This document shows positions 43,430 to 53,850 of a DNA stretch of 64,000 bases, one piece after another. The notes under the pieces were generated by a model, which saw nothing but the letters and a program-made list of their open reading frames with translations, made no database searches and was not told the DNA's origin. The stretch is from assembly GCA_038373885.1 (NCBI GenBank), contig JAWZYV010012274.1, forward strand, positions 2,418,001-2,482,000, in the 5' to 3' direction. Made by a program: the position numbers and the translations under genes. Every line of letters begins with the position of its first letter. Within the stretch, counting starts at the first letter, position 1. This stretch comes from Cheiracanthium punctorium (lineage: Eukaryota > Arthropoda > Arachnida > Araneae > Cheiracanthiidae).

Positions 43430-43876
43430 TTGTGCACTGAAATGCATGCCAGATTTCACAAAGCCGATACATGTCTCCTTGTACGGTTGTCCCATGTCTT
43501 TACTATTTTTAAACTTACACAATCAGGGACAGATTACAACTTACAGATCAGGTACAACGTACAAAAAATCAAAAATATTTGGAAAAGTGACATAGACATT
43601 TCAAATTTTGAAAACGAACTGAAGCCTTTTCTACTATTCCAAGACGATAGCAATGACCTCATCAGAAATGCTATCTGAAATGTGTGTAACTGCACGAAAA
43701 ATGTCGCTTATCTTTCAGAGTAAAGAAATCATTTTGAAAATATGTTTAACTGTACAGGGATATACAATGCCTTAGGTGAAAGATCGATTTCTGTTTTAAA
43801 ACGCTTGAAGAACTGTTTAAGGACTGCGATACGAGAAGAGCAATTAAATAATCTGTCTTTATTACATACCAGCTGA
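43430..43876 (+). pseudogene. hAT transposase C-terminal remnant
   Basis: The clearest part is 43772-43876: LGERSISVLKRLKNCLRTAI followed by REEQLNNLSLLHTS and a stop. This is the C-terminal dimerisation domain of hAT transposases, where the family has an (A/S)ERSFS-L-R-KT-LR pattern followed by E-L--L-LL. The frame upstream (43430-43678) includes IWKSDIDISNFENELKPFLL and may be the preceding part in another frame, with stops between. The catalytic residues lie outside the remnant and no terminal repeats were found. It is not linked by sequence to the hAT elements at 11.9 or 32.8 kb. Confidence 0.7.
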
Positions 43877-45235
43877 GTGCTCATTCTTCGAAAGAGAAAA
43901 TAGCTACCTTTAAAAAAAACATTAAATATATAGTAACTTATAAATTATGTAGAAGAAACAAAACGTTCATAGGTTCAATGATAAATCCTTAAAAATCTGT
44001 ATATTTTCAGTTGCCACGTGCGGATAGAATAGGAAAGAGAAAAAATATTTTTATGTAAATGCCGCCGCTTCATAGGCAATTACACTAATTTAAATATGTA
44101 GGAGTGTTTAAAAAGGAATTTAAATTTCGATGCTGTTTGAAAGATCAGCTTTTATAGTTATAATTTTTGGAAACTTCTAAAAGCGTAACTTTTGTTTCGC
44201 TATTAAAATTGCTGTAAAAACTGTTCTCTGGATGATTTCTTTGTTTCAGACTTCAATAACTGGCCTAATTATCCTCGTGGTAATTTCAAAAGTCACCCAG
44301 GGATGGCAAACAATAAGTACTGAATGAGCATTTTGTACTTCAGACCCCATTTATGCATGTAGAAGTTTTGTCGTTAAGTTACAAAGATTATTTATCAGAA
44401 TATGAAACCGTTTAATATAATTACTTCAAACACGTATGCTTTCAGCTGAAAACAAACTCCAAATGGTATTTGGTGATGTTTGAAGGAAATGTTTATTTTT
44501 TAGCACCTGTACAAAACTCTGTATTTCTTTTTCGAAAAAATCTCAAATGGGCTCTTGGTATTCTTGTTTGTTACATTTTAAAGCAAGAATTTTATAGCTA
44601 TTTCTTTTTCTCTTTGAGGTATAAAGAACGTTTTGGCCATCAACACCCCTTTTGAGGGGAGAATTTAAAAAAAATTATTTCTGGTCAGAGAAAAATTAGC
44701 GACTGGAAATTTAGTCCAAACCCAAATAGTGTCGGCAGCCAGTTCACTCAATCTGAATCTGAATAAAAATGAGAGCGAACTCTTGCGTCATAAAAGGAGC
44801 TATTCCCCAAGCTTTATGTTTTTACTCCAATAGTGTTGGCCGCTCGATGATGACTCAGTCTAAAACAAAATTTCTCTCTCTTTGTACATTAGTATAAATA
44901 ACAGGAAATTTTGGAAAAGATTGATAACACAATAATTACCGATACATTTAACAAAACTAAAATTAAAATGCAAGTTGGCCTCAAAACTTTTACTGCCTAT
45001 GGCCTAGAATATGCTCGATCCGCCTCTGTACACATTCCAATAACGCCAAAAATCCAATAATTTATTTTTAATTATTAGAACGCTCAGTCGGTAAAAATAG
45101 AAAAGGCAATTCTGTGATTTCCGTCTTTCGGGTGACTCAAAATATTTTGATTGGACTAGCATACTTTCTATTTAACATGAGTATTATAGTTCGCTTTTTC
45201 CTCATTTTTTAATTAAATAGTGACACAGTTAAAAT
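43877..45235. other. No gene recognised
   Basis: AT-rich DNA. Two related short strings (AATAGTGTCGGCAGCC at about 44727 and AATAGTGTTGGCCGCT at about 44829) hint at an old repeat. Confidence 0.4.
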
Positions 45236-45268
45236 TAGGGTGATTTCATAAGAGATGGCCAGCCTAAA

Positions 45269-45376
45269 TATATAAATTCACTAGTTGGAACTGTTGCAGT
45301 TAGTTCACTTCATGAACGGCACTCAGTAGCAACATAGGAATAAGAAACTTCAACGAAAATTTAATAGAAAGTAAGT
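45269..45376 (+). promoter_or_regulatory. Candidate promoter and 5' exon of the transposon
   Basis: TATATAAA at 45269-45276, a possible start about 30 bp later, and a strong splice donor AAA/GTAAGT at 45371-45376. The coding remnant begins about 270 bp downstream, so this would be a leader exon and intron. Confidence 0.35.
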
Positions 45377-45654
45377 AAATAAGCTTTGTTTTAGTACAGG
45401 TAAAATTTTACAATAGGCTTAGAAAATATTCTGATTGGTGTTAATTATTTATGTTTTCGTAAGTTAATAGCATAATTCACATTTTTGATCGATTAGATTT
45501 TTATTACTTTAGTTTCAATTTGCCTAGCTCACTCGTACAAAAAGGAGAGATGACCCTATGAAGTCAGGTCGATACTAGCCATATTAGTTTACGTTGTTGC
45601 TAATTTAATTAATACCTGATTTACATATATCAAACAAATACTACAGAAAAGCTG

Positions 45655-45858
45655 TTGCTATGCGAGCAGTTGAACAGAAGATTGTTTGAATTGGATAGAA
45701 AATGGAGAAATATCTGTGTAGGAAGCATCACAGCCGTTTATAACATACCTAGAGAAGCGTTGGAGAGAAGTTACAAGATTGAGAATGATAAGAAAGGATC
45801 AATAGTTCCAACATCAATACTTGAGGATGGAAAGGGAAAAAATATTTTCAGTCATTAA
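45655..45858 (+). pseudogene. psq-type helix-turn-helix remnant of a pogo-like transposase
   Basis: The readable part is about 45720-45790: SITAVYNIPREALERSYK, which has the A--Y-IPR-TL-R pattern of the psq/CENP-B-type DNA-binding helix at the start of pogo-group transposases. Text before it (RKAVAMRAVEQ, in another frame near 45648) would fit the first helix, so a frameshift lies between. No DDE catalytic domain follows. Functional protein is not expected. Confidence 0.5.
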
Positions 45859-46478
45859 AGCGGTGCAATAAAGGGATAAGAGAATGATTGCATTTTAGTA
45901 TATTGAATTGTTAAAGCTAAAACATATAAATTTAATAGAACGAAGGAAAATACAGGCTATGGTTGATTACATTTTTATTTACTTATTTATTTTAAGAAAC
46001 CCTGATATTGTTTCAAGGAAATATAATAGTGTCATTGGCCGTTGAAAGGCCGAGTTGAAGTAAACACTTACTTAAAAAATCTCTACTTACTTTGGAATAA
46101 ACTTAGAAATGTTTTAATATCTAAACCTAATTGCGTACTCATCATGCAGTTATACGCATATATAGAAAAACAACGTAAAGCAAGTAGTGATGATAAAAAA
46201 GGGGAAGGGTAAATACAAATCTAGCATTGGTCATATAATGTACCCCGTACTACTATGACCAACTTTATCTGATGTGCGAATAAGATGGCCAATCATGTTC
46301 CCTTTTTTTTAATGCATTTTATAGTCTCTTTCTCTGATAAATAATATTGTCTAATGTTGATTTTCAGAATACTTGCTAGGTATAGGTATTATAAGAATAA
46401 AAATTCGATTATATAACAAGAACTTTTTATTTTATTTCACTTTCAAAATACTGTGGCCATCTCTACGAATTTACCCTA

Positions 46479-48730
46479 ATAGATTGAAAAAACAATACTA
46501 GTCGTTGTTCAATACTAGTTAATTCGTTTTCACCGAACATTCTATTAATCTATTAATTTAAATCTACAAAATGAATTTTTTTGCGTTCTATATTCTATAA
46601 ATACATCGAAAATAAATGAAAGCAAAAGACATTTTTTATTTTGAGTTTTTTTTACAGTTATTGTTTCAAGTGTAGCGTTATAAAATATCTTACCTATTGA
46701 AATCAAGAAATTAAATACATCGAAGTTCGTTCCTCCTCCTCTCTCATCTTATAAAGAATCTTTTTAACTTAAGCTTACAACTAACACATAAAACTGACTT
46801 GTTTAAAATCCAAGGAATGCATTGTTCACAGTTTCATTTTAGATTTCTTTTTCTGAGATGTAGCATGTTTTTTATAGTTACATAATTAATGAATTTATTT
46901 TTGAAATGTTATTGAATTATTTCATATAAGTATGTGATGAACTAAAGATGTTTGAAAAATATTAAAAACTGAACTAGAAAGCATTTTATTGATAGCTAGG
47001 TTTGTTTATCCATATTTCTCAGCATACGCTCATTAAGTATTTTATCAATAAATTAAAATATTTTGAGGTTTTAAGTTTAATGCAAGCTTTTTCATTTATA
47101 GCAATTAAATAAAGCTAAAAACATTATCGTCTTTCTTCTTTAAACTACGCCGTTTGTCCTACATCATTTTTATACATTCTATTAAATTTACTTAAAAATT
47201 ATTAATAATAATTATCTTCACATTTGTTTTATAAATTTCTTTTAATTAAAGAACATCAGAGAAAAAAAAGACATCTAAACGGGAAGTTTTGAACATGAAT
47301 TTTAAATCTTTATATATCTGTTCTAACCACTGTGGAAAGTTTTCCAGATACATTCGAGAATCATATTGTCTTACTAAAAAAAAAAAAGTAATATAAATAT
47401 GTATAAGTCGATAACTAGTTGACTTTAATGCATCGCGTAGGAGAGCTATAGTGTTTAACCTCCTTTTCTAAAATACATCTTTAAAATGAATACCGTTATT
47501 CAGTTAATTAAAAGTGAACATTGACGGTTTAATAAAAAAAAACGAAATGGTACCTTTAACTTTGACCAAAGGGATACAGAAAAACATTTTGATACTTAAT
47601 ATAGCAATGCATATTTTACAAAATGGCTTCAGATTCAGCTAAAGGGGCTTTCTAAGAAGTTCTATTTTCGTTCATAAAGCATGCCCTGTTTTTTTTGTTT
47701 TGTTTTGTTTTTATCCAGGAAAAAGGTGTGTGTGTGTGGGGGGGGGGGATATGCTCCCTTTTCACTAAGCTTATTTAAAATACTGTGATATTTTAAGAAT
47801 AGAGTAATAATATTATGGTTACATTTAGAGTAAAGACATTAATTTGAAAAAATAACCTCTATTTTGAAGGAATGAAGATTTTTATAGTTTTATAAATTTA
47901 GAAAATTACGATTTTATATATTTTTTTAATTGGCCGTTCTCTAATGTGGTATTCTACAAAAATATGAATACAGTAACGTAAAATTAAGACTATATATATA
48001 TATAATATAAAATAGCTTAACTTACGTAATATGTATATACAGACGAGCAATTCATTAAAAGGGGTTTGTTTGTTCTCAAAGGAGACTATGTTCTACTTCG
48101 CTTTTATTATTAAAAAATCGAACTGCTCTTTGAACGATATTTTTATTGTAATTTTGTTAAAATTGTCATCATAAATAAATTTATAAAAGTCTGTCATTTT
48201 TATTATATTGAATCTGAGTAAAAAAAGACTCTTCGGGGCTTTTATCGCATCTAATAAAATACATCTTGATAAGTTAGAAATTCTATTTAATTTAGATTTT
48301 AAAGTTAGCTATAAATTTAAACATGTGTATTTTAGGATAGCGTGACCCACTTACATTTCCCAAATTACTTGGCCTAATTTTTTTCTGGAGTAGAGAAAGG
48401 TATGAATGTCGAACTACTTTTTATTGTAAGCATGTTTTTAAGCCTCTTAAAAGTTATACAAAATACTTTTTAAACACTTATCTATCTGAGAGGACTCGAT
48501 TGGCGAACATTTATAGTTATGGTATTTGATTTTGGATAAAGTATCCTTTTCCTTATAGTCTCATTTTCAATTAAGGTGATAAAAATATTTTTTTTTTCTG
48601 ATTCGATCAGGAATATTTAAAAAAACAAATATAGAGAAACAAATGTTTAAATTTACCTCCCTTATATTTAGTTAATTGATAAGTACGCTTTTAGCAAACA
48701 TGTAATAACTGCTAGGAAAAAGAAGTGTTC
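46479..48730. other. AT-rich DNA with no recognised gene
   Basis: Nothing but homopolymer runs, a GTGTGTG plus G-run at about 47726-47749, and a short (TA)n at 47992-48006. Confidence 0.5.
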
Positions 48731-48735
48731 AGCGA

Positions 48736-49884
48736 AATTTTTGAAGTAAAACTTCTTTAGGCGCAACTAGGGTTTAACTCAGATTTTTTTTTCTGACGGA
48801 AGTAACGCTCAGTAAAGGAAGTGACGTATATGTCATATACTCCACGCTGACCCTGAAAAAGAAGAACCACAGAAAAACCTACCTTTTAGACCGCTCTCCT
48901 CCTTTCGCCGACTTCATCCTGTAAAAGTACGCAGAACCTGTTACGGAAAGAAAAACATTCAAGTGCCGTATCTTTGAGACATCAATCTTTATTTTATATA
49001 TCAATAAGTGTTGTGAAGGTACACCCAACACAATATTTTACATGTAATCCCAACCTTACAGGAGGTTCTCGAATAATCCTTATTTTTAGATGAATAATAT
49101 ACATGGTTTTGGAAAAGCACAAAGAAACGGACCCTGGCAGCAATCAATCCCAAACAATAGACAGAACCTGCAGTTTAAAAACACGGATACAGAATAATAA
49201 TTCGAAACCTACCAGCAGACGAAATCAACGCTTAAGAACACTGTGATAGAAGAACACAAAAAAAAAATGTACACTACCTGTATTCGAACCCAACAAACAG
49301 AGGAAAACATCAGTTAAAGAACACAGTTAAAGTATAATACTAGACTATGGACATTGCCCCCATTCAAACCCAACCTCCAGACATAACAATGGTATAAGAA
49401 AACAGTTCAAGAATAATACTACAACATGGACACTTCCTGGATACTAAGTAATTATCATGAATTACCGATGTTTCTTAAAGGAGATTTTAATGTTAATTTT
49501 CACTCTCAAGAATCTCAGCCGTTAGTCGATATTTTAAAAGAAAAATTTGATCTAACAATGGATACTTCTGGACTTCAATCAACAACGCGTTTCGGTACAA
49601 CGATCGGTGCTGTATTTTCAAGAAAAATAGCCAAATTTAGTGAGTAAAATTTATGTTTCACATTATAGTTACCACAAACTTATAATTTCATACATAAAAA
49701 ATTACGATGACATTCAAGTACCTATTCCCAATGAATAATATGAATATAACATTTATATAATCTTTGTAAAGTACATGAATAATAAATATAATTAAATTAT
49801 AATATGATATTTATTTTAAGTTAAAGAGTTTAATCATTTCAGTGATATGTGTCGTAAATGTCCAAGAAGTTTTACTTCAATCGC
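48736..49884 (+). mobile_element. Possible helentron-type relic around an endonuclease fragment
   Basis: TTGAAGTAAAACTTCTT at about 48740-48756 is inverted at 49864-49881 (AAGAAGTTTTACTTCAA). Between them lies an endonuclease-like pseudogene (49426-49738). Helentrons are rolling-circle elements that carry an endonuclease domain after the helicase and have short inverted terminal motifs. No Rep or helicase sequence was found, so this is at best an internally deleted relic. GAAGTAAAACTTC is itself a palindrome, so the pairing is weaker evidence than it looks. Confidence 0.4.
49426..49738 (+). pseudogene. Endonuclease/exonuclease/phosphatase-type domain fragment
   Basis: After an ATG at 49426 the frame reads ELPMFLKGDFNVNFHSQESQ, with the GDFN signature of the AP-endonuclease-like fold, then ILKEKFDLTMDTSG, STTRFGTTI and AVFSRKI (normally IDAVF, here GAVF: the catalytic-site Asp of the motif is lost). 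The frame stops at 49645-49647, but a +1 frame continues the match with KIYVSHYSYHKLIISF and ends in DDIQVPIPNE with a stop at 49736-49738. Such domains occur in non-LTR retrotransposons and at the C-terminus of helentron proteins; the short GDFN-to-SYH layout fits the latter. About 100 residues remain, roughly half a domain. Confidence 0.65.
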
Positions 49885-50936
49885 GCGTAAAGATTACACG
49901 CACACACTTTTTTTTATGTTCTTGTATTTTAAGCATGATTCTATTTAAATTTCATTTTAAATCATTTTCAGTTGTAAATTTTTTAAATGTTTAACATAAA
50001 TTAGAATTTTAATAACATTTGCTAAGTAAGTTTTTAATAACATTTGCTAAGTAATTAAGTTGCTTCATACCAACCGTACAAAAAATTAATTTAGTATGGT
50101 TGGTATGAAAAGATATTTTTTGTTTTGTTCTGTTCTTTCCTTTAATTGAAGATTGATACTTGAAACATTATGATTGCATTAGAGTTTCATTACTAGATTC
50201 AACGGTTTTTTTTTCTCTATAATACGTATATATAAGAATTTTATTCGCATAACAGAAAAAATTACCTAAAATTTAAACTTTTACTTTTAAAACATATATT
50301 TCGTTTCCTACTGTCCTTAAATTCTATCTGTCAAAAAATGTTTACACCCATCACTTTTTTCTCCTGAAAAATACGTGGTCTCCTTGAGATTCGTAAACAG
50401 ACGAAAGGAAGCAAACTAAAAAATAACATATTTCTTTATCAATGCAAACTGATAAATGAATTCAGAGCTTAAATTGCTTCATCAATGTGAAAAGTTCACA
50501 TTTTACTTTTTGTAAACAAACTTATGGTCACGGTGGAATGTATAATATAAGAAATATCGTCTTTTGAATACGCTTTCTCATAGAGAGGGTTCAATGTCAT
50601 GATGCTGAAGAACTGATAATATAATGCTGGCCTTCCGTCATAAATTCATTTAAACTAATCGAAAGACAATTAAAAGAAAAACAGACTTATAACAGTCACT
50701 ATCAAAATTTTCTATATAAAAATATAATACCTATAGTTTAAAAAAATCGGAGCTTAATAAAGGAAATCAAATTTTATTACATTAATGCTATTTGAGTTAT
50801 GCTTTTCTTTGATTTTTCATCCTTCAAATATTCAAATTATGTAAAAATTCACAAAAAAAAATAGTTTATCAGGTAAAGTGTGTCTTACTAACAAATCCCA
50901 ATGTATGTATCCATACGTAATGCATGCAATGTCTAA
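49885..50936. other. No gene recognised
   Basis: AT-rich DNA. ATACCAACC(G/A)TAC-type strings at about 50068 and 50095 form a small inverted repeat (GGTTGGTATGA). A 110-codon minus-strand frame at 50832-51164 overlaps the Tc1 end and is not conserved. Confidence 0.45.
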
Positions 50937-51176
50937 TACACTGCTCAAAACAATTAAAGGATATTGCGGTTTTAGGTGGATCTTGTGGCTGGGAAACTTT
51001 TTAGCTGATTGATACATGGTCGACAGGCGTAGTAGGTTATGTGAGAATAAATTACGCATGTTTGGCAGAAAAAAATGCATTTTATTGCGCATTTGTGTAG
51101 AAAAGGAAAAAAACACAATTTGTGCATATGAGAAAAAAAGAATAAGAAAAGGTGTTTTCTTCAAAGGAAATTATTT

Positions 51177-52239
51177 TCAGTAGGGGGTATTGTTTCCACG
51201 GACGGCCAGCAACGTTGAACACCTTTGAGGCATGGAGTCAATGAGGCTATTAATCACGAGTTGGGGTATTCTGTCCCACTCTTCCAGAAGAGCTCTTTCC
51301 AGTTCTCGGAGAGTTTGTGGGGGTGGTTGGCGGCCAGCAACTCGTCTTCCTAGAGCGTCCGAAACGTACTCTATTGGATTCATGTCTGGCGAACACGCTG
51401 GAAATTCCATTCGTATGATTCCTTCCTCGAAGAAGAAATCCTCCACCAGGTTAGCACGATGTGGCCTGCAGTTATCGTCCATTAAAATGAAGTCATCTCC
51501 GATTGCTGCAGCGTAAGGGACTACAATAGGTCTGAGGATCTCATCCCTATATCGGCGACCAGTCAGAGGTCCATCTCGAATGATGTAGAGGTCTGTGCGC
51601 CCGTCAATGGAGATGCCACCATACACCAACACTCCCCCACCGCCAAAGCTGAAACTTTCGTGCACGAACGCAGGATTATTCCTACTGCCACCAGATTCCT
51701 ACTGACACCACCTACTGCCTCCAGATGAAAATACGCCTATTATCAGGATGAACTGAAAAACGGGACTCGTCAGAAAAAAGAACATTGCTTCATTCATTTC
51801 TCCTCCAGTTCACATGCTCTGTTGCCCACTCCCTGCGGTCGCGACGATGCCTTGATGTTAGTCTAACACATACCATCGGTCGGCGAGCATACAGATCTAC
51901 GCCATGGAGCCGATTTCGGACAGTCTGAGTTGAAACCGTGGTGCCAGTAGCCGAGGGAAGGTGTTATTGGAGGAGAGTAGCGTTCATATTCCGGTGTCTC
52001 CGAGCCGTTAATACTAAATAACGATCTTCATTGGGCGTTGTTGCCCGTCTACGACCTTGCCCTGGTCTTCGGCCTGCACTTCCAGTCGCCAAAAACTGAT
52101 TCCAGATCCTGGAAATCACACTTTGTGACACTCTAATGGCTTGCGCTACTTCGGTTTGAGTTTGGCCCCCTTCTAACCTACCGACAACTCTCCAAGCTTC
52201 AGAATCGGTTAAATGGCTTCGCTGAGAAATCGTACTCAT
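51177..52239 (-). pseudogene. Tc1-type transposase, broken in the middle
   Basis: The start codon is at 52237-52239, giving MSTISQRSHLTDSEAWRVVG. The N-terminal frame (52239-51964) has the helix-turn-helix QTEVAQAIRVSQSVISRIW and the hinge GQGRRRATTPNEDRYL. The C-terminal frame (51665-51177) has SFGGGGVLVYGGISIDGR, the second catalytic Asp in LMDDNCRPHR and, 34 residues later, Glu in NPIEYVSD, ending NNTPY. The usual NPIEHVWD text is altered at His and Trp. Between 51665 and 51964 the reading frame is lost; FFSDESRFSVHPDN-like text for the first catalytic Asp is still readable on the minus strand near 51755-51785, and a small duplication of CTACTGCCACCAGAT-like sequence at 51685-51725 probably caused the break. 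Confidence 0.9.
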
Positions 52240-52285
52240 CGAAACAAAGCAGTCACTGAATGCCGATCATCCTTATCTTCATTGT

Positions 52286-52294
52286 CTTTTATTC
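52286..52294 (-). promoter_or_regulatory. TATA-like box of the Tc1-B transposase
   Basis: GAATAAAAG on the minus strand, about 50 bp before the ATG; ATTCAGTGAC at about 52265 downstream could serve as initiator. Confidence 0.35.
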
Positions 52295-52494
52295 AGTTGA
52301 AAGTCCAATTTCATTCGCTGCCGCTGAAGCGACGTTTTTGATGTCGAACTCAAAATTAGCATACTCCACAGTTTGAAAATCAGAAAAATTTGCATTTGTG
52401 ATTCTCTTCTTCCATTTTCGGCAAAAAAAAATTTCGCTTATATCTTTATTTTATATAAAACTTACAATATCCTTTAATTGTTTTGAGCAGTGTA

Positions 52495-53679
52495 TATTAT
52501 TTGAGTGTATACGTCAGATAATATTATACACTCAAATAATATAATCCGATTTCACTGCGTACGTTTTCTTTTAGTTAAATCTCCTTAAAAAAAATTTGTT
52601 AAGAGATTCTGATAAACTTTATGATTGCGTGAGACGATAATTATGGCATTATAAAGAAGATGTAATGGAAAATTTACACGTTTGTGGCGCACAGTAATTA
52701 AGTTATTGCATATCTTGTTAACTATGTATTTTGAAATATAATATCAAATTTAATTACTATTATGCAAATAGTTTTAAAAAAATTATCATACAGCAGGTCA
52801 ACATGTTTTCTACTTTTTTCTCATTTAACACTATTATCATACATTTTAAACAGGTCCAGCCGTTTCAGTATTATTTTGATACTGACTATGGAAACAAAGG
52901 TATCGAATAATTATTATTGGAGAAGCTAGAAGTTATTTTGATTTTATAAATTTAAAACGAAAATTAAGTATTACGAGCTAATCTAATAAATCGTCCAAGA
53001 TGAAAATAACCTTATTAAAAATAGTCTTTTCCTTTTCTGTTTTGCACTCCTTTTTATTCAATGTTCGACTCGATTGCCAAGTTGTTTCCAGGTAAAGGAG
53101 ATTAGAAAAGGGTATCAAAACATCTGCTAAAGTACTTAATTTGAGGGACACAGAAGGATCACAAAATTGTTCGTACTCTGTAATCAGTAACATTAGCTTT
53201 GAATCTTAGCCAGAAAGATGTCTCCATAGTTAAAAATATATGAAAGATTTTTATGTCTAGATATTCTTTTTTTTTTTTTTTTGCATAAGAAAACATATAC
53301 TAAAGCAGGTACAAAATATTCGTTTGTATATTTAAACTATCCGCCTAGTTTGATCAATTTTTTTTCAATGATATTTGAATTTCAGTTAAGTTTTAAGGTA
53401 TACATTTCAAAATAAAAGTACGGAACGACCTACATATTTAGTTCTGGTATCATAGTTTCATGCTTTGGATAATTTTTCGTAACATATAAGAATTCACTAC
53501 CGAATTGGCTAACACTTCGCACACAAATATAGCTCATATATGTATCACAGCAATTATCATTGAAAGGAGTAAAAGTGTAAGAATTTATTAAGAAATAAAG
53601 AAACCAGAAAGAAAATAGTTATTACTGTAAATATTTTACAAAAAAAAATTCAAGGGCAGCCACTCTACTTGCTCATCGA
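52495..53679. other. No gene recognised
   Basis: AT-rich DNA with a T-run at 53269-53282. TATATTATTTGAGTGTAT near 52492-52510 is followed by an inverted copy (ATACACTCAAATAATATA) at about 52525-52542, a short stem just outside the Tc1-B end. Confidence 0.5.
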
Positions 53680-53850
53680 AAATTCCGCTACTACAGGCCA
53701 GAAGTATTGGTCATTTTATTATAGGGTCACCCAGTGGGTGGCCAACGTTGAATGTATGAAGGAACGGACAGCTTAATACCTAAGCCGGGAATTGAACCCA
53801 GACCCAAGGATTTATAGAATGTTTCTTTTAGTCACTACACTTTCTGGGTG
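53680..53850 (-). mobile_element. SINE family C, diverged copy
   Basis: On the plus strand it reads CATTTTATTATAGGGTCACC, GAAGGAACGGACAG, GAATTGAACCCAGACCC and ATAGAATG, the same order as 8350-8490. The B box is degenerate. Confidence 0.65.

Larger units (their letters stand above)
45238..46476 (+). mobile_element. 1.24-kb DNA transposon with psq-type HTH remnant
   Basis: TA at 45236-45237 and 46477-46478. Left end GGGTGATTTCATAAGAGATG and right end, on the minus strand, GGGTAAATTCGTAGAGATGG align with GATGGCC on both sides (about 19 of 23). It carries a TATA box, a probable 5' exon with splice donor and a short frame resembling the DNA-binding start of pogo-type transposases. The rest of the transposase is missing, so it is an internally deleted copy. 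Confidence 0.6.
50939..52492 (-). mobile_element. Tc1-type DNA transposon, near-complete (family Tc1-B)
   Basis: TA at 50937-50938 and 52493-52494. Ends CACTGCTCAAAACAATTAAA onward (27 bp, including GGATATTG) are exactly inverted at 52466-52492. Length 1554 bp. It carries a transposase on the minus strand, broken in its middle. Perfect terminal repeats suggest recent movement, perhaps driven in trans. Confidence 0.93.

Noticed and set aside
50832..51164. 110-codon minus-strand ORF just outside the Tc1-B transposase
   Set aside because: Covers the terminal repeat and subterminal region of Tc1-B; Phe/Ser-rich chance frame.
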